Shown one piece after another: positions 14,826 to 28,373 of a stretch of DNA of 64,000 nt. Below the pieces are notes generated by a model, which was not told where the DNA came from, made no database searches, and was given only the letters and a program-made list of their open reading frames with translations. Position 1 is the stretch's first letter. The number at the start of each line of letters is the position of its first letter. The position numbers and the translations under genes were made by a program. The DNA is from Glebionis coronaria (lineage: Eukaryota > Streptophyta > Magnoliopsida > Asterales > Asteraceae): contig CM046875.1 in the NCBI GenBank assembly GCA_025667525.1, positions 285,466,140 to 285,530,139 of the forward strand, read 5' to 3'.

Positions 14826-15889
14826 ATTTCTGTTGGACGGGATAGTGTAGGAATTAGGGAGAACCATAGAAGGAGAGAACCAAGTATTCCTAGAAGATGA
14901 TGATTGAAAGTACCTCATGTTGGGTGTAAGATCAAAATAGAAGTATGAGATTTGAATAAGAATTTAAAATATGGCTTAGTTTAGACAAATGGAAACTAAT
15001 ATGGGTATAAGATGAGAGTGTGATCCGCATGGGATCACATAAAACTCTAGTATGTCCCTATTAGGAGGGAGTAGGAGAACTGATCGTGAGGAAAAACAAG
15101 TGAAGCTACTTGGAAAAATTTTGAGGTATAGATGACTTGAAAGACGGGAAGCATAACATCATGATGTATGTCATGAGCTAAGGAAGAAGAAGGAAGTGTG
15201 AATAGATGCAAATCATTAATGAAATAGGTCAAGATAGGAACCGAAGGTAAAACTTTGGTATAGCCTAATGAGTAGACTAAGGCACTAAGCATGCTAATAT
15301 TGTTGTAGTAGGGAAAGGAAATGGTACTGACCTATACTGTTTGATTGGAAGGCTTAGTATCGATAATCGAATGGTTAAGGAGTTATAGATGTGATGTGTC
15401 ATGAGAGACGAAGCTTGGTCTAACTAAGACCAGATGAGGAGCACTACGACCTTGAAGGTAAGACATTGTGTAGGTATAAAGGAAGTGTTGAGTATCAGGG
15501 AAAAAACTATTTCATGAAGACAAGTGAGAAAGAAGTGTATAGGTGCTACTAATGATCTATCCAAATTTTATGGAAGTAGTTGTAGCATAGGTTTGGATTA
15601 AAGTTAATAGACTAACTGAGATAACCGTTCTGTTGGTGATGTGTATAGATCATAAGCTGATTTGGATTGGAAGAGTCTCGTTGTGATAAACTAATCAATA
15701 TGTGAAATATCGTCATAGGTCACCTGTGTAAGGAAATTGGAATTTTTAGGTAGTTTGCGGTATGGACTAAAGGGAGTTGATGAACATGATTGGATATGAG
15801 TATATCCAGCTAATTAGAAAATGATGGACAAAGTGGGAAATTGATACAAGTATAGGAGTCGTGTTGAGAGCTTGGGTGACTGATTTATA

Positions 15890-16330
15890 AGGATGTGGGA
15901 AACTCGTTAGCGATGTATGAGTTTTAATATAATGATAGTTATCATACTAGAAGTCGATGAATGTCATTTGAGGCACTATATGGAAGGATAGGGTGAGTTG
16001 TCCTTATGGTGGACTAAAATTCGTGAAAGAGACTACTAATGTGGAAATGGTGTTTGTGGAAAGGATGAGAGTAACAAGAGATGATATGTTGAAAAAGAGG
16101 AAATCACTAGAGTTTAGTGACAAAGTTATGTAGGAAGTTTCACTTATAGTAATGGGTGGCATGTTTTAGTAAAAGGGAAAAGTTAATAACGAGTTTTGTA
16201 GGTCCATTTATGATATTTGGAAAGATTGGACCAGTATCTTTTAGGTATAGAATTACCTAGGGACTTGAATGGTATACATGATATATTTCATGTATTAAGA
16301 TTGGTAAATGTAGTTTGAGAATGCGTATTT
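15890..16330 (+). pseudogene. Integrase C-terminal remnant of element A
   Basis: Across several frames one reads ALYGR-like, LEFSDKVM, VGPFMIFGKIGPVSFRY-like and LPRDLNGIHDIFHVLRL. These correspond in order to EALYGRxCRTP, LEFxVGDxVxL, GPFEIxxRIGPVAYRL and LPxxLxxxHxVFHVSxL of Ty3/gypsy integrases. Several stops and frameshifts interrupt it. Confidence 0.75.
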
Positions 16331-16580
16331 CCATGTATGGTTATTCGAGATTTATGCTAACAAGAGTCTTCGTTCTATCAAAGAGTCATTTTTGAGATTC
16401 ATTGGCTGTGAGGTCAAGAGTTTGGGAATGAATTTAAATATTGTTGGTTAGTATATGTGGAATATTGAGTCATGAACTAAGGTACACATGGAAATGAGAA
16501 GAGTTTATTTTGAACAAGTATCCTCATGTGATTTGTTGTTTGTGTGTTTGATCCTAAGGAGTAAATCTCGGGACGAGATT

Positions 16581-16598
16581 TCTATTTGGAGGGAGTGA
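16581..16598 (+). other. Polypurine tract region of element A
   Basis: GGAGGGAGTGA lies directly before the LTR start TGTGACAACC, the usual place for plus-strand priming. Confidence 0.75.
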
Positions 16599-19342
<2,744 letters not shown>

Positions 19343-20071
19343 ATTACGTAGACTCAAATCTACAAATATCTCCTCAAATTGATTTCTCGATTAATGGAGC
19401 CTCAAAGAATGAAAACGATCACGTGGAGTGAACGCCTTCGATGACTTTAGAACGTTGGTGGAACACCAAAACGTTCAAGAGGGTTTAATCTTGAAAACAA
19501 GCAAATATATATGATACGTAGATAATACTTGGGCAGCAAACCGTCGATTAGCCTTCTTTCTCAAAACACGCACAAGCAAGCGGGAGAAACAAGGCGGCGC
19601 TAAGCACTTAAGAGCCTTTTTCCCTTAGGTCGTGAAATACAACCGCCTTATACCCACCTTATTGTTTGTCTTAATCAAAATTAAGCCTCACGAAAGTATT
19701 TATCTATTTTGCCTTTTCTTTTTGCTTTGGATTCGAATACAATAATTAAGTGATGAAATCCCAATTAAGGTTGTGTTTCCACGCTTTTGGAGATATTGTA
19801 AATTTATTGTGATACGTAATTACAATATATTAATAATATTCACAAAGAAAACAAAAATCAATATATCTATATAGAGTAAAAAGATTGGTGTGAGTTTAGT
19901 TTAGGAAAACTAAACACGATTTATTTGGATATATAATATAATAAGAAAAAATAACAAAAATGAGTATGTACGTTATATACGCTTTCCAAAAATTGAAAAG
20001 CAAAAACGCACTACTCACACAAACACGATATATATAATGCTAACACACCTCCTCGGCAGCGGCGCAAAAAT
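19343..20071 (-). other. Leader of element H, cut by element A
   Basis: This AT-rich stretch follows, on the minus strand, the primer site at 20047-20071. It has no coding signal and should be the 5' untranslated leader of the minus-strand Athila/Tat-like element H. It stops where element A begins at 19342, so the rest of H should lie left of the window beyond A and B. Confidence 0.55.
20047..20068 (-). other. Primer binding site of element H
   Basis: On the minus strand it reads TTGCGCCGCTGCCGAGGAGG, close to the TGGCGCCGxTGCCGGGGA type used by Athila-like plant elements. It lies a few bases beyond the LTR end, which makes the LTR at 20072-23568 a 5' LTR on the minus strand. Confidence 0.7.
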
Positions 20072-21232
20072 TGATTGTAGTATTTTTGTACTTCTTATTT
20101 TAGGAAAAACAAGAAAATACAAGTCGTCAAGTATTAATCGATACGATTTAGGAAAACCGTAAAGATCGACAAATGAGTTCGTTCTCGAAGGAGGTGTATG
20201 AGTTGTGTGCCAATAATATAAAATCAAGTTTGGATTAGTGTCGTTTTTGGGTTTAGAGAAAGAAAAACTAAAGACGAGTTACACTACGGCGTAAAACGTA
20301 AAAATGTAAACGAAAAGACGTAAAACGCGACGAAATTGAAAATTAAACCTAAAAATTAATTAAAAATTAATAGTAAGTTTAAAATATTATAAATAAGAAT
20401 AAAATTCAATAAATAAATTTTAAAACCTTTTATTAATTAAATATTCAATTTTAAATGCTAATTAAAACCCTAAAAATTAAATATAATTAAGAAAAAGCCC
20501 AAAATATTATTTTATCAAACTAGTATCTTACTTATATTAAATAAACACTAAAAAGTATTTTTCCTAAATTTTAAAAACTATTTTTTATTTTTAAAACACT
20601 AAAAACACTTTTTAAACTAAAATAATGAGTAAAAATAATAAAATAATGCTAAAATTAATTTGACTTTTTAAAAAATCCTAAATCATATTTCTAAACACTA
20701 GAAAAATGAAAAAGTTTGAAAAAGGTAATTTTTACACTAAAGGACAAAACAGTTTAAATAAAAACCTATTTAAACTTAAATTAATTCTAAAAAATAAATA
20801 AAAAGTGTGAACAGTGAACTTTTTAATCTAAAAATCTTAAAACATTTTACTTTAACTAAGAAAAATTTTAATACTGAAAAATGTTAACTTTTTGCACTAA
20901 AGACAAAAAACAGTTTAAGTAAAACTAATTAAAATTGATTAAAATGCTAAAAATCTTAAACAAACAGTAAAATAAAAATAAACTTAATGATAATTCTTAA
21001 AATAAAATAACAAAACAGGGAAAATTAAAATCTATGAAAAATTCCTAAAAAAGTCCACTAAAGACAAAAATACAAGGATCCTGATAGTGACAGGTGGCCT
21101 GGTCTTGTCTTTTAGCCAATCAGTGGCAAGGTTAATGCTATAGTGGGAACTTAGTTCCCACTGCTTGTTATAGAAACAATAAATGGTCGAATTTCAAGCT
21201 TGTTTGTGGGTTTCTTTGGACACAATTGGCAC

Positions 21233-21256
21233 CCCTACACTCAGTGGAGTGTAGGG
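21233..21256 (-). other. Conserved hairpin in H LTR
   Basis: Arms CCCTACACTC and GAGTGTAGGG with a 4-base loop. The G copy at 29969-29992 has CCCCACACTC and GAGTGTGGGG; the one changed base in each arm keeps pairing. Confidence 0.65.
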
Positions 21257-22471
21257 AGTCAAAATCAAGCAAAAAACAACCAGGTTACAAACAAAAATCA
21301 CACCAAAACAAGCTAAAATAAGTTATTGTATGGCTAGGCAGGTCTGGTAGGATTTTGTTGATAAACTTGGTCTTAAAATGAATTTCAAAACACAACCAAA
21401 CCTTAACTAATCTACTGACAATCCTAGATTAACAGATTATCTAACACTTTCAAGATTAGAGACCTAAATCTGCTAAAACAACTTAGATAAATCCTACTGA
21501 ATACTTAGACTGGTTTTTACCAAACTTAACACATGCAAACTCAGTTTTATTCTATCAAATATGAAACAAAACACTGATAACTCACTTAACTAACTAAAAG
21601 AGCATGTTTAAGTAGATTGCAAGGATAAGTGGTGTCAATTACCCACCTCAAAACCTAATCCCTAACACCCTTAAATTTCTAAAAACCCACTTTAACAAAG
21701 ATCGTGCACTCAAAACATTACAAATCTGATAAAAACTTACTCAAACATGTATAAACTAACTAAACAAGCACAAGCAAGTCATTAACTAACACAAAAACTC
21801 ACAAACACAAATCAACAAAAAATCAATAAGCTATCAAAAAATTGAATAGGGGGTTCAAGCCTCTTACCAGCTGAATGCCTTCCCTATTTCCACTTTGGTG
21901 AGCTTATGAGTGATGTAGAGGTGTGTAGAGAGCCTTATTATGGTCTACAACAGACCAAGGGTACCAATATCTTCTTAAAGAAAAATGAAATGAATGGAAA
22001 GAGATGAAATATGGGTCTTGTTTGATGCCTTGTTACCTGCACAAACATAAACAACCAAGAAATACACTACTTGTAGGCAAAAGTCTACAAGCTATAAGCT
22101 TGTAGCTTTTGCTACAGTAAAAGGTAAGAATAAAAATGAACAACCCTTTGAAAAACTATTCCTTTTTGAACAAACCTTGGAAAAGCTTTAAACTAACAGA
22201 AACTTTAACAAAAGCTCATCACAAAACTGAAACCAATCTTAAAAATCCACTTTCACTTCATTTTGTTCTTGGATTCAAGCTTCTAAAAAAACTTTGTCAA
22301 AAACCTTTGAACATGAATTTTTGATAAGTAAATAAACCACTAAAATTAATTTAACTACTTTTGCAAGAAATGAAAATGGAACACATAATATTCAAACTTT
22401 GAAAGGTTTTATTGAACTTTAACTATTTTTCAAAATAAAAGTTTACAAAGATCAAAAATCTGGAACAAGAG

Positions 22472-22500
22472 AATAGGGTCACAGGCCGACCCTATTTATA
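22472..22500 (-). promoter_or_regulatory. Putative core promoter of H LTR: TATA box with abutting hairpin
   Basis: Minus strand TATAAATA (22500 down to 22493) runs into a perfect 9-bp inverted repeat, arms 22488-22496 and 22472-22480 with a 7-base loop. The G copy has TATTTAA at 26717 followed by a different, bulged inverted repeat (26727-26733 with 26739-26746). Confidence 0.5.
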
Positions 22501-23536
22501 CAATGAAAGGAACTATCTAGTCTCTAAAACCCTAATGAACTGAAAATCTAATTTTGCCCTTGGTCTTTATTCTTTAAATTCGGTCAAGAGGTCTTCACGT
22601 GATGCCAGTTGGATTGGGAAGATCTTGGACGTTTATCTTGAGTAGAGGACAAGTATAGGATCATGACCATTCATTTGGTCGGGGTTTTGGGGGTTTGGGA
22701 AAAGTGACGGGTGCAGGGGTGGTCTATTGTAGCCACGTGGGTATGCTGATGAATATTTGGGAGGTGGGTTTGGTTAAGGTGGGATTGAATCACTAATTTG
22801 GATAGTTTGAAAGAAAAACCCCTTGAATAGAGGTACTTAGGGTCTAGGCTTTATGTGGGAGGGATGGTTAAACAGTATAGGTTTAATCGAGTTTTAGTTT
22901 TAAAAATATGTTTACCACCTTTTTTATAAACTGATTAATAAAAATCAGTTAATAACAAGTGAGTGGATGGTGACGTGGTGTTGTGTTTGAGGTGGTGGGT
23001 TTTGATTAGGTGGGGTGATGACATGGAGGGTTGTGATAGGTAGATGTAGGTTAGTTGTCTGCCCAAGTTTAGTCCTCCTTCTTCCATTGTGTTGATACTT
23101 TATGTTTAAACAACCAACTCTTGTATTTCCTTTGTATTGCAAGTTTTCATTTTTATAATTTGGCCACAATAACTTTAATAAACTTGTTCCAAGGGCTTTA
23201 CTTGCAATATCAACATTCTTCAAGGGGTTTAATGATAGAATCATGAAACTTAAGGGACCCAATTGTAATAATTAAGATTTACAAGGGTATTAAGTGACAA
23301 GTCTTCAAACTTGGAGGACCAATCTTGCCAAATCTTCAAACTTCAAGGGTATTTTTGGAAAATCCCTACTCGGGTCCGGTTCTTTGTGCGGCTTCGTTTC
23401 CCGTGTTCGTTTTTGCTTGAATCTTGTGATATTTTGTTGATTTCACGATATCCGTACCTAAAATACACAATGAACAAACAAAAGCATATTTTGGGGTACT
23501 TTAATGACATTTTAAGCGTTTTAAGCCCAATTTGGA

Positions 23537-23568
23537 TGATGAGACTATGTATAATTGCAGTCTCATCA
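23537..23568 (-). other. Hairpin at the 5' end of the H LTR
   Basis: TGATGAGACT at 23537 pairs perfectly with AGTCTCATCA ending at 23568, with a 12-base loop. The outer base is the first base of the LTR. The G copy is at 25625-25656. Confidence 0.65.
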
Positions 23569-24350
23569 ATGATTATACGTTTGATCCCGAGATTGAGGAA
23601 ATTATCGAACGAGAGCTAGCTCTTATGCCTCCAATTCCACCTACAAGTGAGGTTGATTTTTCCAAAATCGAGGAAGAACTTGATGAGTTGAAACGTCTTA
23701 TCTTTAATGACGAACCAACTCACGTGACCAAAAATCCCATTCTTGAGGATTTACCTAATCAACACTCCTCATTTGAGAATGACGTTTACCACATTCGTGA
23801 AGATCTAACTTATCAACGATCCCCACAAAAGAATGATGGTTTTGTGCTCGATCGTGATCTCTTCGAGAGAGTTTCTAAAATCCTCAATGAGGGGAATGAA
23901 AAACCTTGGTTTGACAAGCCTATCTATGATAAAGAAATCGATGAGATTCACAATCATGAGGATGACGAATATGTTGACCCCGAGGGGGCGGTGTTCTTTG
24001 TTGATAAACGTTTTGAGAACTTATACAATCCACCAGTCCCTAACCGCGACTTAAATGTGAGAATTTTTAGTCTGCCTAACATCGACTTAGAAACGCCAAA
24101 TATTTTCGACATAATCAAATCGGGTTTTCATAAAGAGTTTTTAAACGATGAAAAAGGAAAAGATTTTAAAATTGATTTAAAAGATTTTTCTACAAGTCTA
24201 ACTCCGTCATCACATCGTTATTTGAGTGCAACCACCTCGTCTACTCCTTTTGACGATGGTGTGTGTGGTTTTAGTGTGGGGGAAGCCCCTTATGCTTCTT
24301 CACACTTTACCACCAAGGACGAGATATTCGATCCCAGAATCGCAATTTAG
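23569..24350 (+). pseudogene. Acidic ORF of element G, 5'-truncated by insertion of H
   Basis: An open frame of about 260 codons on the plus strand. The frame begins at 23532 in the inverted H LTR with a Leu codon, so its first 12 residues come from H and the native start is lost. The protein is acidic and rich in Asp, Glu and Pro: EIEEIIERELALMPPIPPTS near the start, then a possible short helix EEELDELKRLIF. There are no membrane segments, and I see no protease, reverse transcriptase or integrase motif. It lies just upstream of the 3' untranslated block of G, where Athila elements may carry an env-like or extra ORF. It could also be a gag-derived piece brought there by deletion. I do not recognise the family. 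Confidence 0.55.
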
Positions 24351-25624
24351 GGAAATCTCGGTCTTCCACCGATGCAATAAATGGAAAATATATCTATTTG
24401 CTTGGTGCGAGTCTACCTCGAGTAGCTCATTGTTTTAGTGCCCCACCCATTGTCCCACCCTTCTATTTCTTCTCATCTATTTTTTTTGACACTCTCGGGT
24501 TTTTGGTTGGAGTAGCGTTGTTTCGTCTTTCATCCGAAAACGAGGACTCTATCTTTGACCTCAGTATACGTTTATCAGGTTTTTAAAGTACTCCATGTAC
24601 TTTTGGGCCTTGTTTATCATGTAAGCCCCACCAAAAATGACCATACGATGATTATCCCTAAATGATCACATTTATGGGGATTCGAGTCGAGCTTTTGACT
24701 CGGTTATCAAAAACAAGGTTCCTCGTGGGGGATTCTCATGCTTATCCTTGTAAATATTATCGTTTTTCTAATAGTGTAACAAGGGGACTTGTGCTCTTCC
24801 AACCTTTGTTTCGTGGTTGTTTGTGATTGTGATTTATTAGGTTCATCGTCATCGTTGAAGCCTCTCGTGTTCGTTTTATGGATCACTCGAGCTTCGATCA
24901 TTGCCTTTGTAGATTCCGATATCTGATGATATCATTTTATGTTCTAATGTTTATCTTATTAGCATAATTCATAAACGGCTTTTAGGTTATTCGTTTTACC
25001 CTTTCCATGCTCGAGATTAAGCATTCGACTTTCGTCTCTAGTATGGGGTGTTTCCTTAGACTCGAAACATTGAGGACAATGTTTAGTTTTAGTATGGGGG
25101 GTGAGTAGATCTTCACCTTGCTTACGTCATCATGCAATCCAAATTTCATCTTAGGGTGAATTATTAATTCGATGATTTTGGTTACACCGTTAAGAATCTA
25201 TTTTTGGACCTAATCTCTATTCACGCATAAGTCAATGATGTATCCTCGTGATGATTAAGACAAAAATAAAATATAAGAGATACACCCTATGAATAAGGGA
25301 GTTTAAGTACGTGATTAGAGCATATGAGTAGTGTTAGCATTACTAACTTATAATGACAATGATCTTGTTTCACGCTTAGCATGGAATTGGGTGAAAATCG
25401 AGGACGACGAAATTATTTCTAATGAAGCATTCACGTGTTCTTATTCTATGATCCTAAACGTCCCATTTTGCGATAAAAACAATACATTATGTCTAAAACA
25501 CATGTAGTAGTTCATTTTAATTTATGTTTTCAATAAATGTCACCTAAAAATGAATTTTGGAAGTGCTATGATACTTAACTCTAGCATTACGTGATGACAC
25601 GGCAATGGTTTAGTATGGGGGAGG
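24351..25624 (+). other. 3' untranslated region and polypurine tract of element G
   Basis: There is no coding signal. It contains the palindromic 20-mer AAACATTGAGGACAATGTTT at 25065-25084, shared with E and F, followed by AGTATGGGGGGTGAG. Right before the LTR comes AGTATGGGGGAGG (25612-25624), the polypurine tract. This places G in the Athila/Tat-like group and on the plus strand. Confidence 0.7.
25065..25084 (+). other. Palindromic 20-mer in the 3' UTR of G
   Basis: AAACATTG-AGGA-CAATGTTT, an 8-bp perfect stem with a 4-base loop. Identical copies occur in sense in E (43705-43724, minus) and F (59373-59392, minus), each followed by a G-rich purine tract. Confidence 0.8.
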
Positions 25625-25656
25625 CGATGAGACTGCATTTATACATAGTCTCATCG
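25625..25656 (+). other. Hairpin at the 5' end of the G LTR
   Basis: CGATGAGACT pairs with AGTCTCATCG across a 12-base loop. The outer pair is C-G here and T-A in H. Confidence 0.65.
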
Positions 25657-26716
25657 TCCAAATCGGGCTTAAAACGCTTAAAAATGTCATAAAATATCCC
25701 AAAATATGCTTGTGTTTGTTCATTGTGTATTTTAGGTACGGATATCGTGAAATCAACAAAAGATCACGAGAATCAAGCAAAAACGAACACGGGAAATGAA
25801 GCCGCACAAAGAACCGGACCCGAATCATGATTTTTCTTTTAAGTCCTTGAAGTTTTGAAGATTGACAAGATTGGTCCCTCATCTTTTGAAGACTTGTCAT
25901 TTTATACCCCTATAAAACCTCAAAATTACTTGTGGGTCCCTAAAATATCAAGTATGAACAAGATTGGTCCTTGGAAAATGCCAAAATTACATTAATGATC
26001 TTTGGAAAAATTTTGCAAGAATGCTTGGGCCAAAAATGACAACAAGTCCAAATTTGTTATAAAGGGATATGGAAGAAATCGGCTTGAAAGTTAATATGAC
26101 AACAAAATGGGAGTATGAGGACCAATATCGCCCATACAACTAAACTTACACCCACCATTCACCATCCGCCACGTCACCCCACTTACCCTCTCCTCCAACC
26201 ACACGCCTCCACCTCACCCTTGACTCCACATCACCCAGTCAAACCCACTAACCCTTTTTCAAAACTTTGTTAATACTTAAAAAACATGGGAAACAAAATT
26301 AAACACCCCTAACCCAAATCAAATGATACTATTTAATCACCCCCGTGATCATATACCCTAATCCCAATTAACCTCAAATCAAAGGGATTTTCCCCCATTA
26401 ACTCCAAATCCTCAATCAACCTTATTGTCACCCAAACCCACCAAAAAAATAACCCACCCCTTGACTAGAAGGGCCCCACGAAGACTCCCCTGCTGCACCA
26501 TAAATCGCAAAAAGAGCATCTCTACAACATATCAACAGGTCACGCCATTTTCTTGTCCCCAAAGCAATTTTGAACGTTCAAGATCAAGTCTAACAACTGG
26601 CATATCACGGATTACCAATTTGACCATTTTCAAATTTCAAAGACCAAGGGTAGAGATGGGAATTCGTCAACTAGGGTTTCTAGTTTTTTTATGTTTCTAG
26701 AATCTTCATATGTTAG

Positions 26717-26746
26717 TATTTAAGGAGCTTACAACTTGTGTAAAGC
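26717..26746 (+). promoter_or_regulatory. Putative core promoter of G LTR: TATA-like box with bulged hairpin
   Basis: TATTTAA at 26717-26723 aligns with the TATA box of H. The sequence after it differs from H but again forms an inverted repeat: GCTTACA (26727-26733) with TGTAAAGC (26739-26746), one bulged A. The shared CTTGTTCCAG downstream anchors the alignment. Confidence 0.4.
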
Positions 26747-27708
26747 CCTTGTTCCAGTTTTTCTTGTAAAATCTTCTTATTGAATAAAATAGTTAGATTC
26801 TCTTAAAATTACTTTGCAAGATTATACTGAGTTCCAATTACTGTTTTCCTTAGTGTAATGTTTACCTTATCTGCAAATTAGTTTAAAGTTTATCAAAGTT
26901 ATACTCTTTTACAAAATATTTCAGAAAATTTGTTTTTCTTGAAAAAATTTGGACCCAAGGTTTAAGCTTTTGGAGTTAGTTGACGTGACAACTGAGATTA
27001 ATTACAAGAACTTGGACTTTGTTACTACCTTCCTGCTTGTTACTCTTTTGGTTTAAAAAAATTTGGTTTCAAGATTTTTCCAAAAATCTTTTATTTTTGT
27101 TGTTTTAGCTAACCACTCCTTAAGCTTACCAATAGTTGTCTGACAAGCAGCTTTTGACAAAGTTCTTGGAGTTTGGAACTTGTCTTTGTTGTGTGTTCTT
27201 AGCAGGTAACAACAAGTGGTTTGGTGTTTGACTACAATAGTCTCACCAAGTCCACCCTCCATTTTATTTTTTTGAAGACATTTTGTTCTCCCTTGGTTCT
27301 GTTGTAGAACCTCAACAAGGGTCTCTACACAAGTTTCTCAAGCTCATAGGCTTAAGCTGGGGCATCACCAAGGTATGCTTGAACTCCCTTGGTCTATTTT
27401 GCTTGAAAAATTTGGTTTAAGTGATTTGTTTTTGTAAGCTTATATGATTAGTTGAGTACTTTGTTTTATGTTCTTGTAGGATTTGAACATGTGCTAATTG
27501 TTTTAGGTTAGTTTAAATTAATTTGGTTCAAACTTCTTTGAAAAATTTTGTTCATCAGTGACTGTAGGTGTGTTTGGTTTTGTGGTTTTCTTGTCTTGAG
27601 TGACACTAGAATCAAGTAAAAACAGCCTTCACATGCTCAAATAAGTAGTGGTAGGATAATTTAGAGGTTTGCTTTGAGTTTGTTAGGATAAAAAAGAAAT
27701 TTGCATGT

Positions 27709-27999
27709 TGTTAGCCTTAAAATGTGAGCGACTAACGGAATTACATTAGTTTCATAGCTGGGACTTGCAGGGATTATTAATGTCATATGTAAGTAGTTCA
27801 AGTCCCGTGCTATATATACCCCTCCATACTTCCATGGAGGGGCGAGGTGTGTCATTCACTTTCTTTTCTTTCTCTCTAATAAAACATATATTAGAGCAAC
27901 TCTATCTCTCTCTTTCTCTCACTAACCATGGCTAAACATCTCTATCACCCTCCTCGACCTCCGGATCGAACCGGTGTTCATAGTGAATCCAAGTTAACA
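27709..27999 (+). repeat. 5' LTR of element D
   Basis: TGTTAGCC...GTTAACA, 291 bp. It contains a TATA box (27811-27818), an abutting 9-bp hairpin (27819-27842) and AATAAA (27878-27883). ATGGCTAAACATC at 27928 gives a short open stretch also found in the other LTR, but no long frame. Confidence 0.92.
27811..27842 (+). promoter_or_regulatory. Core promoter of D 5' LTR: TATA box with abutting hairpin
   Basis: TATATATA (27811-27818) is followed without a gap by CCCCTCCAT (27819-27827), a 6-base loop, and ATGGAGGGG (27834-27842). The start site expected about 30 bases downstream of TATA would fall just after the hairpin. The 3' LTR has the same arrangement at 29496-29527. Confidence 0.6.
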
Positions 28000-28001
28000 A
28001 T

Positions 28002-28013
28002 TGGCATCAGAGC
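28002..28013 (+). other. Primer binding site of element D
   Basis: TGGCATCAGAGC starts two bases after the LTR end at 27999. It differs by one base from the initiator-Met primer site. Confidence 0.75.
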
Positions 28014-28373
28014 TAACCGGGGGCGTTTCGTGGTTTTGATTCGTGTTTATGTTCGAGTATGTGTTTGATTCGATCTCGGTTTGAATTCTTTATCAATCTC
28101 TAAATCTGTCAAAAAAATTGTGTGTCATTCGTCTTATCTGATTTTTAATATATCAGTTATCACATTATCTAGATTTCTAGTCCTTCATTATCAATTTTTA
28201 AAGTTTTCTTTGTTATTTTATCCATCTCGATCACTTTTTTTATTATTAGTTTGTTGGTAAAAGGACATGGAAACTCATCAGACCATGACCATTTATTTTG
28301 GGGAAAAGGACAAAAATAACAAAAATGAACAAGATCCACTATTTTCGGGTATCAAAACCCTTTTCTGATAATT

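Larger units (their letters stand above)
11824..16598 (+). pseudogene. Internal region of element A, decayed gag-pol
   Basis: GAGTTGTATCAGAGAC after the LTR is a worn initiator-Met primer site. No frame longer than about 70 codons makes sense, but the order of remnants is that of Ty3/gypsy: reverse transcriptase (about 14770-14825), an RNase H-like block (CIDHKLIW near 15645, compare YTDHKSLKY), then the integrase C-terminus (about 15890-16330). Just before the 3' LTR comes CTCGGGACGAGATTTCT, a conserved end of plant Ty3/gypsy pol, and a purine tract. From 11830 to about 14700 I recognise no domain; gag and protease should have been there. Confidence 0.7.
20072..23568 (-). repeat. 5' LTR of element H (Athila/Tat-like), 3.5 kb
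   Basis: It is the inverted counterpart of 25625-31137 once element D is removed (3497 bp against 3535 bp). On the minus strand it begins TGATGAGACT and ends ATCA. A TATAAATA box lies at 22493-22500 (minus), with a perfect hairpin directly downstream. Two other hairpins are shared with G: one at the LTR start (23537-23568) and one at 21233-21256. It has no coding capacity; the 60-100 codon open frames are shadows. Confidence 0.85.

Noticed and set aside
25610..25900. 96-codon minus-strand frame similar to a plus-strand frame at 23311-23619
   Set aside because: The similarity is the inverted LTR copy of the G/H family, not a gene family.
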